Origin: Flavobacteriales bacterium UBA1995
GTDB lineage: Bacteria > Bacteroidota > Bacteroidia > Flavobacteriales_D > Sanyastnellaceae
Assembly (NCBI GenBank): GCA_002336475.1
Contig: DDCX01000126.1
Location: forward strand, 221 to 6,520
Reading direction: 5' to 3'
Length of the DNA: 6,300 nucleotides
Of the stretch, positions 1-6,216 are shown piece after piece. A model generated the notes under the pieces. The model saw only the letters and a list, made by a program, of their open reading frames with translations. It was not told where the DNA came from and did not search any database. The translations under genes were made by a program, and so were the position numbers. The first letter of the stretch is position 1. Each line of letters opens with the position of its first letter.

Positions 1-797
1 ATGAAGATGTCGTCTTGCACATCGGACGTCCACCACACCCCCAAGTAATCGGGCTCAATGAACCCCGTTGGGTCGCCTCGGTACCCCCCTGGCAAGGCCG
101 AAAAGCCCACTGAATCTGTGGTATTGAGGTCATTCTGCCAATGCGCAAATCCTCGGAGGTGACCCGCCACGTTGGCCTCCTCGCCCCGGATTCCCACTTC
201 TAAAAGTTCGCTTTCCGGCATCCCCAAATGCACCTCAAGCTCACCCCAATCGGCATCTGTGGACACGTGCCACCCCGATGGACAAACCCCGCGCTCGTCG
301 ATGACCGCAAGCCCATTGTACAGGTAACCAAAGGATTCGAAGTAGGCGTCTTGATCGTGCAAAACACAGTACCCCCCTGCCTCTGCACTGGACCAGTCTT
401 CGGACGCTTGCAGATTGGCGATGTCGTCCCCATTGCTGTAATGGGCAGACCGCAGGTTCTCTGAGAACCAACATTGGCCACCAATCTGTACCACACCATA
501 GTCGTGGGCATCCCAAAGCACAGATTCGGTGCCATCCTGACATCCATTGTAAGCGCACGAGCCGTCGTCTTCGTTGGCCTCCGCATCGAAATTCAAAGCG
601 CCTGAATCTGTGCAACCCGGCACCACCTCGATGACTTCGTACTCACAACTTCCGTCATCTTCATTGGCCTCGGGGTCGTAGTTAAGCGCCGCATAATCGG
701 TGCAACCTAAATACACACCACTGTCGGTGGTGTCACAACCGGTGATCAGAAGAAGAAGACCAAAAAAGGCCGCAGGGAGTAGATTGTAAGGCGCCAT
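1..797 (-). CDS. FISUMP-domain lipoprotein with GCTD-type repeats (partial, C-terminus beyond the left edge)
   Basis: I translated this frame by hand; it is open from ATG at 797 to the window edge, giving 265 codons and no stop. Residues 1-21 form a lipoprotein signal with a hydrophobic run (FFGLLLLITG) and lipobox I-T-G-C, lipidated Cys at 21. Two repeats follow at residues 31-53 and 61-83, pattern GCTDxxALN(Y/F)D..ANEDDGSC. Residues about 86-265 match the Fibrobacter succinogenes major paralogous (FISUMP) pattern: QIGGQCWFSENLR (104-116), GYLYNGLAV (157-165), CPSGWHVSTDADW (172-184) and GFSALPGGYRG (231-241), then WWTSD near the edge. Proteins with this domain are typically secreted or surface-exposed, and their biochemical role is not established. 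The mature protein is probably anchored to the outer membrane. The 103 bases between it and the nitroreductase gene could carry its own promoter. Family assignment is strong; function is unknown. Confidence 0.88.
   Translation of the reverse strand, partial: MAPYNLLPAAFFGLLLLITGCDTTDSGVYLGCTDYAALNYDPEANEDDGSCEYEVIEVVPGCTDSGALNFDAEANEDDGSCAYNGCQDGTESVLWDAHDYGVVQIGGQCWFSENLRSAHYSNGDDIANLQASEDWSSAEAGGYCVLHDQDAYFESFGYLYNGLAVIDERGVCPSGWHVSTDADWGELEVHLGMPESELLEVGIRGEEANVAGHLRGFAHWQNDLNTTDSVGFSALPGGYRGDPTGFIEPDYLGVWWTSDVQDDIF
549..707 (-). repeat. Two in-frame 'GCTD...DDGSC' protein repeats
   Basis: Residues 31-53 (bases 639-707) and 61-83 (bases 549-617) of the lipoprotein repeat the pattern GCTDxxALN-aromatic-D-x-EANEDDGSC-x-Y with a 30-residue period. 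The codons have drifted at many synonymous positions, for example GAT/GAC and AGT/TCG, so the similarity is kept mainly at protein level. The paired Cys and the acidic NEDDGS loop suggest a small disulphide- or Ca-stabilised module. Such modules are common as linkers in secreted Bacteroidota proteins. The Ca-binding idea is inferred from the acidic residues only. Confidence 0.85.
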
Positions 798-900
798 CGC
801 AGAAGAAACACCCGTTGATTACAGTTGGTTGCACAGGGCAAAATCCGAAGTTCTCCTGGCTCTCTTTTTGGGCAAGAGCTGATGTGGCCAAGGGGACGGC

Positions 901-1554
901 TCAGTGCTCGGAGAGGTGGTCCGCCATCGGGAAGCGCAGGCGGGGACCGTAGAGGCCTTCGGGGATGCCCTCTCCCACCGAAACGGCCATGGTGACAGTG
1001 GCTTCCTGAGGTAGACCGAAGAGGGAGCGGACCATGTCGGGGTCGAGGCCCTCCATGGGGCAGCTGTCGAAACCGGCCGCCTTGATGGCCAGCATGAATT
1101 GAGCGGCGGCCAGCGCCACGCTTTTATCGACCCAAGCGTTGCGGTCTTCAGGGGCCATCTTCTGCACGTTGAGGGCGACCTGGTCGCGGTAATAGCTAGC
1201 AGTGCCTTCGTTGCCGGCCGCCTCGAAGTGGGCGACCATGGCAGCAGCGCGGTCCGAGAGCAGGTCGGGACGGCCGATGAAGAAAATGAGCTCGGCAGAG
1301 GTGGCTGCAGCTGGTTGGGAGAGACAGGCCTCGACCGCGGAAGCGCGGTGCGGCGAGTCAGGACGGACCCAATGAAATTCCCAAGGCTGCAGGTTGTTGG
1401 AGCTTGGCGCCAAATGTGCCGAACGGAGTGCCGAGCGCGTGATGTGTTCAGATACAGGCAAATCGCTGAAGCGCCGCACACTGCGCCGCGCAATGGTCAA
1501 CTGCTCAAACCCATCAACCGACCATGGATGACCACCCTTCGCTTCTTCCGTCAT
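901..1554 (-). CDS. Nitroreductase family protein (FMN-dependent, NfsB-like)
   Basis: This encodes 217 residues, a normal length for the family. Such enzymes reduce nitroaromatics, quinones or related electrophiles with NAD(P)H through bound FMN in a cytoplasmic homodimer. The N-terminal FMN-phosphate motif RRSVRRF is at residues 23-29. APSSNNLQPWEF is at 49-60, and the NfsB/MhqN-like signature DSCPMEGLDP is at 163-172. A helix with QFMLAIKAAGFD (152-163) precedes the last motif. The start is placed at ATG 1554 (MTEEAKGG), about 20 residues before the FMN motif. The frame stays open to an ATG at 1677, but that extension is Cys/Arg-rich, unlike the family, and would lie over the acyltransferase N-terminus. 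No Shine-Dalgarno is visible. The gene is head-to-head with the acyltransferase, 35 bases between chosen starts. The physiological substrate cannot be read from sequence. Confidence 0.9.
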   Translation of the reverse strand: MTEEAKGGHPWSVDGFEQLTIARRSVRRFSDLPVSEHITRSALRSAHLAPSSNNLQPWEFHWVRPDSPHRASAVEACLSQPAAATSAELIFFIGRPDLLSDRAAAMVAHFEAAGNEGTASYYRDQVALNVQKMAPEDRNAWVDKSVALAAAQFMLAIKAAGFDSCPMEGLDPDMVRSLFGLPQEATVTMAVSVGEGIPEGLYGPRLRFPMADHLSEH

Positions 1555-1589
1555 GGTTGGAGTACATTTCGGGTTCCCCACTTGTTCGC

Positions 1590-2420
1590 ATGGCGCATCG
1601 ATCCTTTGATTTCCTGACCACCCTGCCCGGCCCGTTTGAAGACGGGCATGCACTCCGCAAGTTTTGGCGCAGCACACGTCGGTTTTTTGCTTTTATCGTG
1701 CTTTCCTTGGCGGCAACGGTAAGCGCTTTGTCCCGCAAACTGGCCGGCGCCAACCACACCAGTCTGTACCGGCCTTACACCTGGTACTGCCGCAACATCC
1801 ACCGGTTGACCGGCATCAGGGTGACGGTGGAAGGCGAGCTGCCGGACCATGCAAGCGTGCTGGTGGCCAACCACAGAACCTACATCGACGCCGTCATGGT
1901 GCCTTCGCCCCATCCACTGGTGTTTGTGGCCAAGGCAGAGGTCAAGCGCTGGCCCATCATCGGCTGGGGAGGCAATGCCATTCGCACGATTTGGGTCAAG
2001 CGGTCCAGTGCAGAAAGCAGGAAGGCCACCCGAGTCGAAGTCCGAAAGCGCATTGAAGACGACCTCTCGATCATCATCTTTCCTGAAGGCACCACCCACA
2101 GGGGGCCCGACTTGTTGGAGTACAAAATGGGCATGTTCAAAATGTGCGCCGATGGCGGGTTTCCCATCTGCCCCATCGCCATGGAGTACCGCCACCAAGA
2201 CGTGTCGTGGGTCTCAGACTCCAAATTCATCCCCCATGCTTTCAAGGTCTTCGGCCACCGTTACATCGATGTGGCGGTCAGGTTTGGAAAGGTCCAATAC
2301 GGTGACGACCCTGTGGAACTGCGCCAACGCCTCCGCGATTGGACCGCTCAGAATTGCCTGGAAATGAGGGCGGCCTTTGACGCCCAAGAGGCAGAGGCCC
2401 AGAATCGGCCAGGGCCATGA
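1590..2420 (+). CDS. PlsC-type 1-acylglycerol-3-phosphate acyltransferase family protein
   Basis: This encodes 276 residues from ATG 1590. The family transfers an acyl group from acyl-ACP or acyl-CoA to lysophosphatidate or another lysolipid at the cytoplasmic membrane, making phosphatidate for phospholipids. All four motif blocks are present: NHRTYID with the catalytic H95-x4-D100, GNAIRTIWVKR (about 128-138, block II), FPEGTT (164-169, block III) and PICPIA (192-197, block IV). A hydrophobic segment at about 32-47 (FFAFIVLSLAATVSAL) could anchor the enzyme. An in-frame ATG at 1524 would add 22 residues but would overlap the first 31 bases of the divergent nitroreductase gene, so the downstream ATG is preferred; neither has a clear Shine-Dalgarno. 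The C-terminus (AQEAEAQNRPGP) is a short polar tail. The family is confident; whether this is the housekeeping PlsC or a paralogue (for example aminolipid or ornithine-lipid acylation) cannot be decided here. Confidence 0.9.
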   Translation: MAHRSFDFLTTLPGPFEDGHALRKFWRSTRRFFAFIVLSLAATVSALSRKLAGANHTSLYRPYTWYCRNIHRLTGIRVTVEGELPDHASVLVANHRTYIDAVMVPSPHPLVFVAKAEVKRWPIIGWGGNAIRTIWVKRSSAESRKATRVEVRKRIEDDLSIIIFPEGTTHRGPDLLEYKMGMFKMCADGGFPICPIAMEYRHQDVSWVSDSKFIPHAFKVFGHRYIDVAVRFGKVQYGDDPVELRQRLRDWTAQNCLEMRAAFDAQEAEAQNRPGP

Positions 2421-2490
2421 CATAAATCTGCGCAAGGCATGAATCCCTCGACTGGATTTGTCAACGGACCGCGCGAACCCCTCTTTTCAA

Positions 2491-2901
2491 TCAAGTCAGC
2501 TTTTCCGGGTGCTTGTCCCGCACATGCTGGGCGATGGGGAGTGAATTTCCGTCCTCGTCGATGCGCACAAACACCATGCTTGTTGTGGTCACCACGGACT
2601 CTTCGTGGCTGTAGACATTGAACTTCCTGGCCTCGACTTCAATCTTGATGGACTTGTTGCCAATGCGAACGATGTCGCCATATATCTTGATCAGGTTGTT
2701 CTCCTTGACAGGGGATTTGAACAGCACTTCTTCCACTTTCAATGTCACCATGTTGGGACAAAAGCAGACTTCATTGACATACGCCACAGCCAATTCATCG
2801 ATCCAACTGAGCATCGTACCCCCAAACAGGTTGTTGTGCACACCGAGGTCGTGCTTCTTGCACACTTTTGTTCCGAGCAATCGCATGCCACAAAGGTCCA
2901 T
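2491..2901 (-). CDS. Acyl-CoA thioesterase, hotdog fold (YciA/BFIT-like)
   Basis: This encodes 136 residues from ATG 2901, the usual size of a single-hotdog thioesterase. These enzymes hydrolyse acyl-CoA to free acid and CoA in the cytoplasm as oligomers. The first strand and central helix read VHNNLFGGTMLSWIDELA (residues 21-38), with the conserved GG and acidic D35/E36 on the hot-dog helix where the family's catalytic acid lies. NMVTLKVEEVLFKSPV (50-65) and the GDIVRIGNKSIKIEVEA stretch (75-91) match the following strands. Start choice is uncertain: a second ATG lies at 2886 and an in-frame GTG at 2919; the frame stays open further upstream, but only as antisense to the phosphatase-fold gene. 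It is divergent from that gene by 24 bases and convergent with the acyltransferase across 70 bases. Chain-length preference cannot be inferred. Confidence 0.88.
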   Translation of the reverse strand: MDLCGMRLLGTKVCKKHDLGVHNNLFGGTMLSWIDELAVAYVNEVCFCPNMVTLKVEEVLFKSPVKENNLIKIYGDIVRIGNKSIKIEVEARKFNVYSHEESVVTTTSMVFVRIDEDGNSLPIAQHVRDKHPEKLT

Positions 2902-2925
2902 CTTTGCAACCTGATTCACATCATC

Positions 2926-4401
2926 ATGTCCACTGCACACCACCTCGGCCGCTGGGCCACATCTGTCCTGCTTTTGGCCTCTTGTACTTTGTGCACGGCA
3001 CAGCAATCGGTCGCCATCGATCACGACTTTAGCGATTGGGCCGACGTCGAATCCATGGCCGTAACGGATACAACGGGCCCTTTGGAGTCTGTTCGTTTCA
3101 AATCTGACGGTGAACGCGTCTACTTTCTGCTCGAGTATGACCGCATCATTGCCTTGGATGAAAGCATCATCCCACACGGAACCAAGCTGGCGTTGGACCT
3201 TGACGGCAACGCCTCCACGGGACAAATTGTCGGCGGATTCCAAGGCGCAGAAATGGTGGTGCACTTGGCCGATCGTTACGTCAACAGCTCGGAGTCCGGT
3301 GGCACCACTGAACAGTCGTCTCTCAACGATGCCCAGGTGCGCATGGCCCCCACCTATGGAGGAAGCACCCACGAAATAGCCATCGACCGGAGCATCAACG
3401 GGTTCGGCAACACGAACAATCCCATTCGTTGGTCCGTTCGGTGCAGCTCAGGACAGCAGGTCAGCAATGACGCAGGAACAGCATTGTCCAATGTAGACCC
3501 CACCTATGTTCCTGTGGCGCTCGAGCGCAATGAGGACGCGCAAATTCGCGTGGCGTTTTGGAACATGAACCGCCGCATGGATGAAGTTCCTGCACAGGGT
3601 GCTATGGCCCGCATCCTTCAAGCCGTCCAGCCCGACGTGATCGGAATGAGTGAAGTCGAAGACTTTTCTGCCGATTTCGTCCGAGAATTGCTTGATACCT
3701 GGATGCCACTGGCCTCAGGCTCGTGGCATGTGGCCAAAGACGATTGGGACCTCATCGTGGCCAGTCGCTGGCCCATTGCAGCGGACTATCCCGAAGTCTA
3801 TCGGCAGTATCCCGTCGTGATTGACACGGGTGAAAACGGAGACTGGATGGTCACCGCCAGCCACCTCAAGTGCTGCAACGGTGCTGAGCAGCGCCAAACC
3901 GAGGCCGACGAGTATATGGCCTTCCTTCGGGACGCCATGGCCACGGGGGGTGAAGTCAACCTCCCCAACCGCACACCCGTCATCTACGGCGGCGACCTCA
4001 ATATGGTCGGCCCCGGACAGGCCATGCACACTTTGCTGACCGGCGATATCGCCAATGAAGCAGACAATGGCCCGGATTTCGGCCCGGATTGGGACGGCAC
4101 CGCCCTCAAAGAATTGAAGGGGCTGCAAACCGATCAGCCGATGAACTACACCTGGCGCAACGACAACAGCCAATGGCCCGCGGGAAAGCTCGATTACATG
4201 ATCGTTCAGGATGGTGTGGTCGAAGTGTTGGGCAACTTTGCCCTCGAAACGGCTTCGATGGGCAGCGACCGCTTGGCCGAATATGGGCTTAATGCAGGCG
4301 ACGACATGCAGGCCAGCGACCACCTGATCGTGGTGGCCGACTTGCGCAAACACGACCGCCCCGGCACAAAGCCCGCGAAGCAGCTCAAGAGGATCGACTG
4401 A
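2926..4401 (+). CDS. Secreted endonuclease/exonuclease/phosphatase-fold enzyme with N-terminal beta-sandwich-like domain
   Basis: This encodes 491 residues. The signal peptide is at about 1-25 (hydrophobic TSVLLLASCTLCTA). It could be cleaved at A25|Q26 or, alternatively, at lipobox L17-A18-S19-C20 to give a lipoprotein. Residues about 30-200 form a domain opening IDHDFSDWADVESM, with RVYFLLEYD (64-72) and LALDLDGNASTG (88-99), resembling the carbohydrate-binding or DOMON-like modules of secreted Bacteroidota enzymes. Residues about 206-472 carry a complete EEP active-site set: RVAFWNMN (N213), DVIGMSEVED (metal-binding E243), ASHLKCC (H313), GGDLNM (D357, N359), KLDYMIV (D423) and SDH (D465, H466). 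The fold covers metal-dependent nucleases and phosphodiesterases, so the substrate (DNA, phospholipid, sugar phosphate) is open. The frame is open back to 2605, but that part is antisense to the thioesterase and lacks a signal peptide, so ATG 2926 is chosen. Confidence 0.88.
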   Translation: MSTAHHLGRWATSVLLLASCTLCTAQQSVAIDHDFSDWADVESMAVTDTTGPLESVRFKSDGERVYFLLEYDRIIALDESIIPHGTKLALDLDGNASTGQIVGGFQGAEMVVHLADRYVNSSESGGTTEQSSLNDAQVRMAPTYGGSTHEIAIDRSINGFGNTNNPIRWSVRCSSGQQVSNDAGTALSNVDPTYVPVALERNEDAQIRVAFWNMNRRMDEVPAQGAMARILQAVQPDVIGMSEVEDFSADFVRELLDTWMPLASGSWHVAKDDWDLIVASRWPIAADYPEVYRQYPVVIDTGENGDWMVTASHLKCCNGAEQRQTEADEYMAFLRDAMATGGEVNLPNRTPVIYGGDLNMVGPGQAMHTLLTGDIANEADNGPDFGPDWDGTALKELKGLQTDQPMNYTWRNDNSQWPAGKLDYMIVQDGVVEVLGNFALETASMGSDRLAEYGLNAGDDMQASDHLIVVADLRKHDRPGTKPAKQLKRID

Positions 4402-5283
4402 TCAGCGGCGCTTTCCGACTTGGAATACGCGGTTGATGTTGAAACCGAAGTACAGGTCTCCGTCCTGCCACGAACTGGTCGTTTCTGCAAGGAACGCCCG
4501 TTCAAACATGCCCCGGCTGTTGGTGATGTGCAGCTGAAATACGTGCCCTCCCGTTTCAATGTCCAACCCGAGGCTCAGTGAATTCACGAAGTTGTCTTCC
4601 ACAGGACGCGGCAACAAATAATGATACTCACCATTGACCGAGAGCCGGTTGTTGAGTTTGTAACGAAAGCCCGCTCCGATGGTCCCTACGTCATTGGCCT
4701 GTTCCACATTGCCCACGAGGTTTCGGTGCACCAGTGAAGGGATCAAGGCCAAAGACAAATCGGGCGAGCACTTGCGGGCCACCACAAGCTGGTGCACATA
4801 ACTCATGCGGTGCACGCCTTTGCGCTGAATGCCATCTTCTGGAAAACGCAATCCGTCCCGCATCAAGACAGAGTAACCCGTCAAACTGACCGGCGATCCG
4901 CCGCCCTCCTGCTGCTCTACAAAACGCCACTTCGCACTGGCTTCGAGGGTTTTCCCAAAACCAGACCGCGCAACACCTACCTGCAGTTGGTCTGTCACGC
5001 CATAGTCCAAGCCCATGCGCATCTGCGCGTTGTCAAGTCCAAACAAGTCGTACCAACCATCGGAAATTCGGCCAAAACGGTGCGCAATGATGAAGTTCAT
5101 TTCGCCTTTGCCCGAGGTCTCCGGACTCTGAACATTGATGATGCGCCCTGCCTTGAACACGGCTGTCACCACCGCTGGTTCAGCTCCGTCATCAAAAAAA
5201 TCCATCAGGTCGTCCTGCGCGAACAATCCCCCTCCAAAACCCAAAAAGAGGCCGGTGGCCAAACCACAAATTGTCCTCTTCAT
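4402..5283 (-). CDS. DUF5777-like outer-membrane beta-barrel protein
   Basis: This encodes 293 residues. The signal peptide is at 1-22 (MKRTICGLATGLFLGFGGGL, then FA|Q). An acidic stretch follows (DDLMDFFDDGAEP, 24-36). The body alternates polar and hydrophobic residues in strand-like runs, typical of a transmembrane barrel. The early segment MNFIIAHRFGRISDGWYDLF (62-81) followed by GLDNAQMRMGLDYG resembles, from memory, the DUF5777 family of Bacteroidota barrels; no search was possible. The last residues (GDLYFGFNINRVFQVGKRR) could form the terminal strand, although the end is basic rather than an aromatic. Its ATG overlaps the YceI-like gene's stop by 4 bases (5280-5283), indicating translational coupling. 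Its stop abuts the stop of the convergent EEP-fold gene. No transport substrate can be inferred. Confidence 0.78.
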   Translation of the reverse strand: MKRTICGLATGLFLGFGGGLFAQDDLMDFFDDGAEPAVVTAVFKAGRIINVQSPETSGKGEMNFIIAHRFGRISDGWYDLFGLDNAQMRMGLDYGVTDQLQVGVARSGFGKTLEASAKWRFVEQQEGGGSPVSLTGYSVLMRDGLRFPEDGIQRKGVHRMSYVHQLVVARKCSPDLSLALIPSLVHRNLVGNVEQANDVGTIGAGFRYKLNNRLSVNGEYHYLLPRPVEDNFVNSLSLGLDIETGGHVFQLHITNSRGMFERAFLAETTSSWQDGDLYFGFNINRVFQVGKRR

Positions 5284-5816
5284 TTCAATTCCAATTCAGC
5301 GCGCAAGGTCACACCGATGATTTCGGCGATGTTTTCAGTAACAACCTTGGGGATGTCTATGGCGTGGTCTTCGCATGCCACTTCAAACTGGGATTCGACC
5401 ATCCACCAATCGCCATCTCGGACCATCGTCCCTTGAATCGTCCTTTCTTTCGACACACCATGCATCTCCAAGGTGCCCTTGACCGTCACAAACTGTTCTC
5501 CCTCTTTGTTGGGGTCCAACCCTTCAACCACACCTCGGAAAGTTGCTTTGGGATAGCGGGCAGACTCCATGTAATTCTCATTGAAATGCTCCTCCATCAG
5601 CGCCTTGGGAAAATGAAAACTGAGAATGGGAACCTGAAACGCCATTTGACCATTGGACATGTCGAAAATGGCCGAGGCCTCATTGCTCTCGGCCTGAATG
5701 TCTTCCACAGGGGTTTCAGATAGAAATTCAATGCGCGCATCTCGGGTAGAGAAGCGTTGAGCCTGGACCACCGTGACTGAAAAACACAGCGTGAATAGAA
5801 ATAAGAACTGTTTCAT
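5280..5816 (-). CDS. Secreted YceI-like family protein
   Basis: This encodes 178 residues. The signal peptide is MKQFLFLFTLCFSVTVVQA with cleavage before Q20. YceI proteins form a lipocalin-like periplasmic barrel; some homologues bind a polyisoprenoid or long-chain amphipathic lipid in the central pocket. Family features seen are FHFPKALMEEHFNENYMES (68-86), ARYPKATFRG (87-95 region), GTLEMHGVSKERTIQGTM (114-131) and a C-terminal DIPKVVTENIAEIIGVTLRAE block (about 154-174). The start is ATG at 5816, overlapping the upstream cytochrome stop by one base (TGATG); a TTG one codon earlier is possible but less likely. It is the middle gene of the minus-strand operon, 4-base overlap with the downstream barrel gene. 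The bound ligand is unknown, and isoprenoid or quinone is only a family-based guess. Confidence 0.9.
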   Translation of the reverse strand: MKQFLFLFTLCFSVTVVQAQRFSTRDARIEFLSETPVEDIQAESNEASAIFDMSNGQMAFQVPILSFHFPKALMEEHFNENYMESARYPKATFRGVVEGLDPNKEGEQFVTVKGTLEMHGVSKERTIQGTMVRDGDWWMVESQFEVACEDHAIDIPKVVTENIAEIIGVTLRAELELK

Positions 5817-6172
5817 CAATTGTTGGGTTTTCCGGCTTCAATCCAAGCGTTAAAGAGGGCGATAGAACAAGAATCGAGCTTGCCTGACTGGGGCATCAAC
5901 TCAGCATCACCTTCGGCCCGGCTCATCCGATCCAACATGATTTCAGCAAACAATGCCACATCTGCATGCGTTTCGAATCCAATGCCTGCTGAAGGGGCGC
6001 CTCCAGCGTGACATCCCTGACAGTGGTCCGTCACCAAGGGCAGAATGTCTCCACCGTAGCTCACGTCAAACGCGTCACAATCCCGGGGTGTGCCCAGCGA
6101 ATCGAGGTCATCATAGGTACAGCCGACCATCATTAACACCGCCATCGCCAGCGCCCAAATTCGTTCACTCAT
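5816..6172 (-). CDS. Mono-heme c-type cytochrome lipoprotein
   Basis: This encodes 118 residues from ATG 6172. The lipoprotein signal is MSERIWALAMAVLMMVGC, with Cys18 as the predicted lipidated residue. The single heme c site CQGCH is at 51-55 in ILPLVTDHCQGCHAG. The block ELMPQSGKLDSC (91-102) supplies a plausible sixth ligand, M93, and IALFNAWIEAGKPNN (104-118) is the closing helix typical of small Planctomycete-type cytochrome c domains. Two further Cys (32 and 102) could form a disulphide. The likely role is electron transfer at the periplasmic face of an envelope membrane. The frame is open upstream to an ATG at 6268, but that 32-residue extension would bury the signal peptide, so 6172 is chosen. 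It is the first gene of the operon; the stop overlaps the YceI-like ATG by one base. Its redox partner is not visible. Confidence 0.88.
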   Translation of the reverse strand: MSERIWALAMAVLMMVGCTYDDLDSLGTPRDCDAFDVSYGGDILPLVTDHCQGCHAGGAPSAGIGFETHADVALFAEIMLDRMSRAEGDAELMPQSGKLDSCSIALFNAWIEAGKPNN

Positions 6173-6178
6173 TGTCGG

Positions 6179-6208
6179 AATATAACACGGTTCACTAAGG
6201 TTGAACAA
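6179..6208 (-). promoter_or_regulatory. Possible promoter of the cytochrome/YceI/barrel operon
   Basis: Read on the minus strand, TTGTTC (6208-6203) is followed after 18 bases by TATATT (6184-6179). The second box fits the first six positions of the Bacteroidota -7 pattern TAnnTTTG but not the final TG. It ends 6 bases before ATG 6172, so transcription would begin at or next to the start codon, giving a leaderless or nearly leaderless message. It lies wholly inside the 44-base gap between the flanking gene tail and the operon. This is a pattern match by eye only. Confidence 0.28.
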
Positions 6209-6216
6209 TGAATCCT

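Noticed and set aside
200..615. Two overlapping minus-strand frames and a plus-strand frame within the left region
   Set aside because: These are shadows of the FISUMP lipoprotein frame, whose translation shows repeats, lipobox and domain motifs.
862..878. CTCTT / AAGAG inverted repeat upstream of the FISUMP lipoprotein gene
   Set aside because: Only five pairs with a loop holding the T-run; probably chance.
1555..1677. N-terminal extension of the nitroreductase to ATG 1677
   Set aside because: The composition is unlike the family, and it overlaps the acyltransferase start and part of its N-terminal region.
2439..2461. Hairpin ATGAATCC / GGATTTGT with a 7-base loop in the acyltransferase-thioesterase gap, as a terminator
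   Set aside because: Two of the eight pairs are G-U and no T-run follows directly, so it is too weak to call.
2851..2863. GTGC-TTCTT-GCAC small hairpin
   Set aside because: A four-pair stem inside the thioesterase coding region, expected by chance.
2605..2925. Upstream extension of the EEP-fold frame by 107 codons
   Set aside because: It is antisense to the well-supported thioesterase gene, and the signal peptide begins at ATG 2926.
2902..3372. Upstream extension of the thioesterase frame to an ATG at 3372
   Set aside because: The family is about 130-160 residues long. The extension lies antisense to the EEP-fold gene and has no recognisable domain.
4792..5436. Plus-strand open frame of 214 codons across the barrel and YceI-like genes
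   Set aside because: No signal peptide or family motif; it is antisense to two genes with strong family features.
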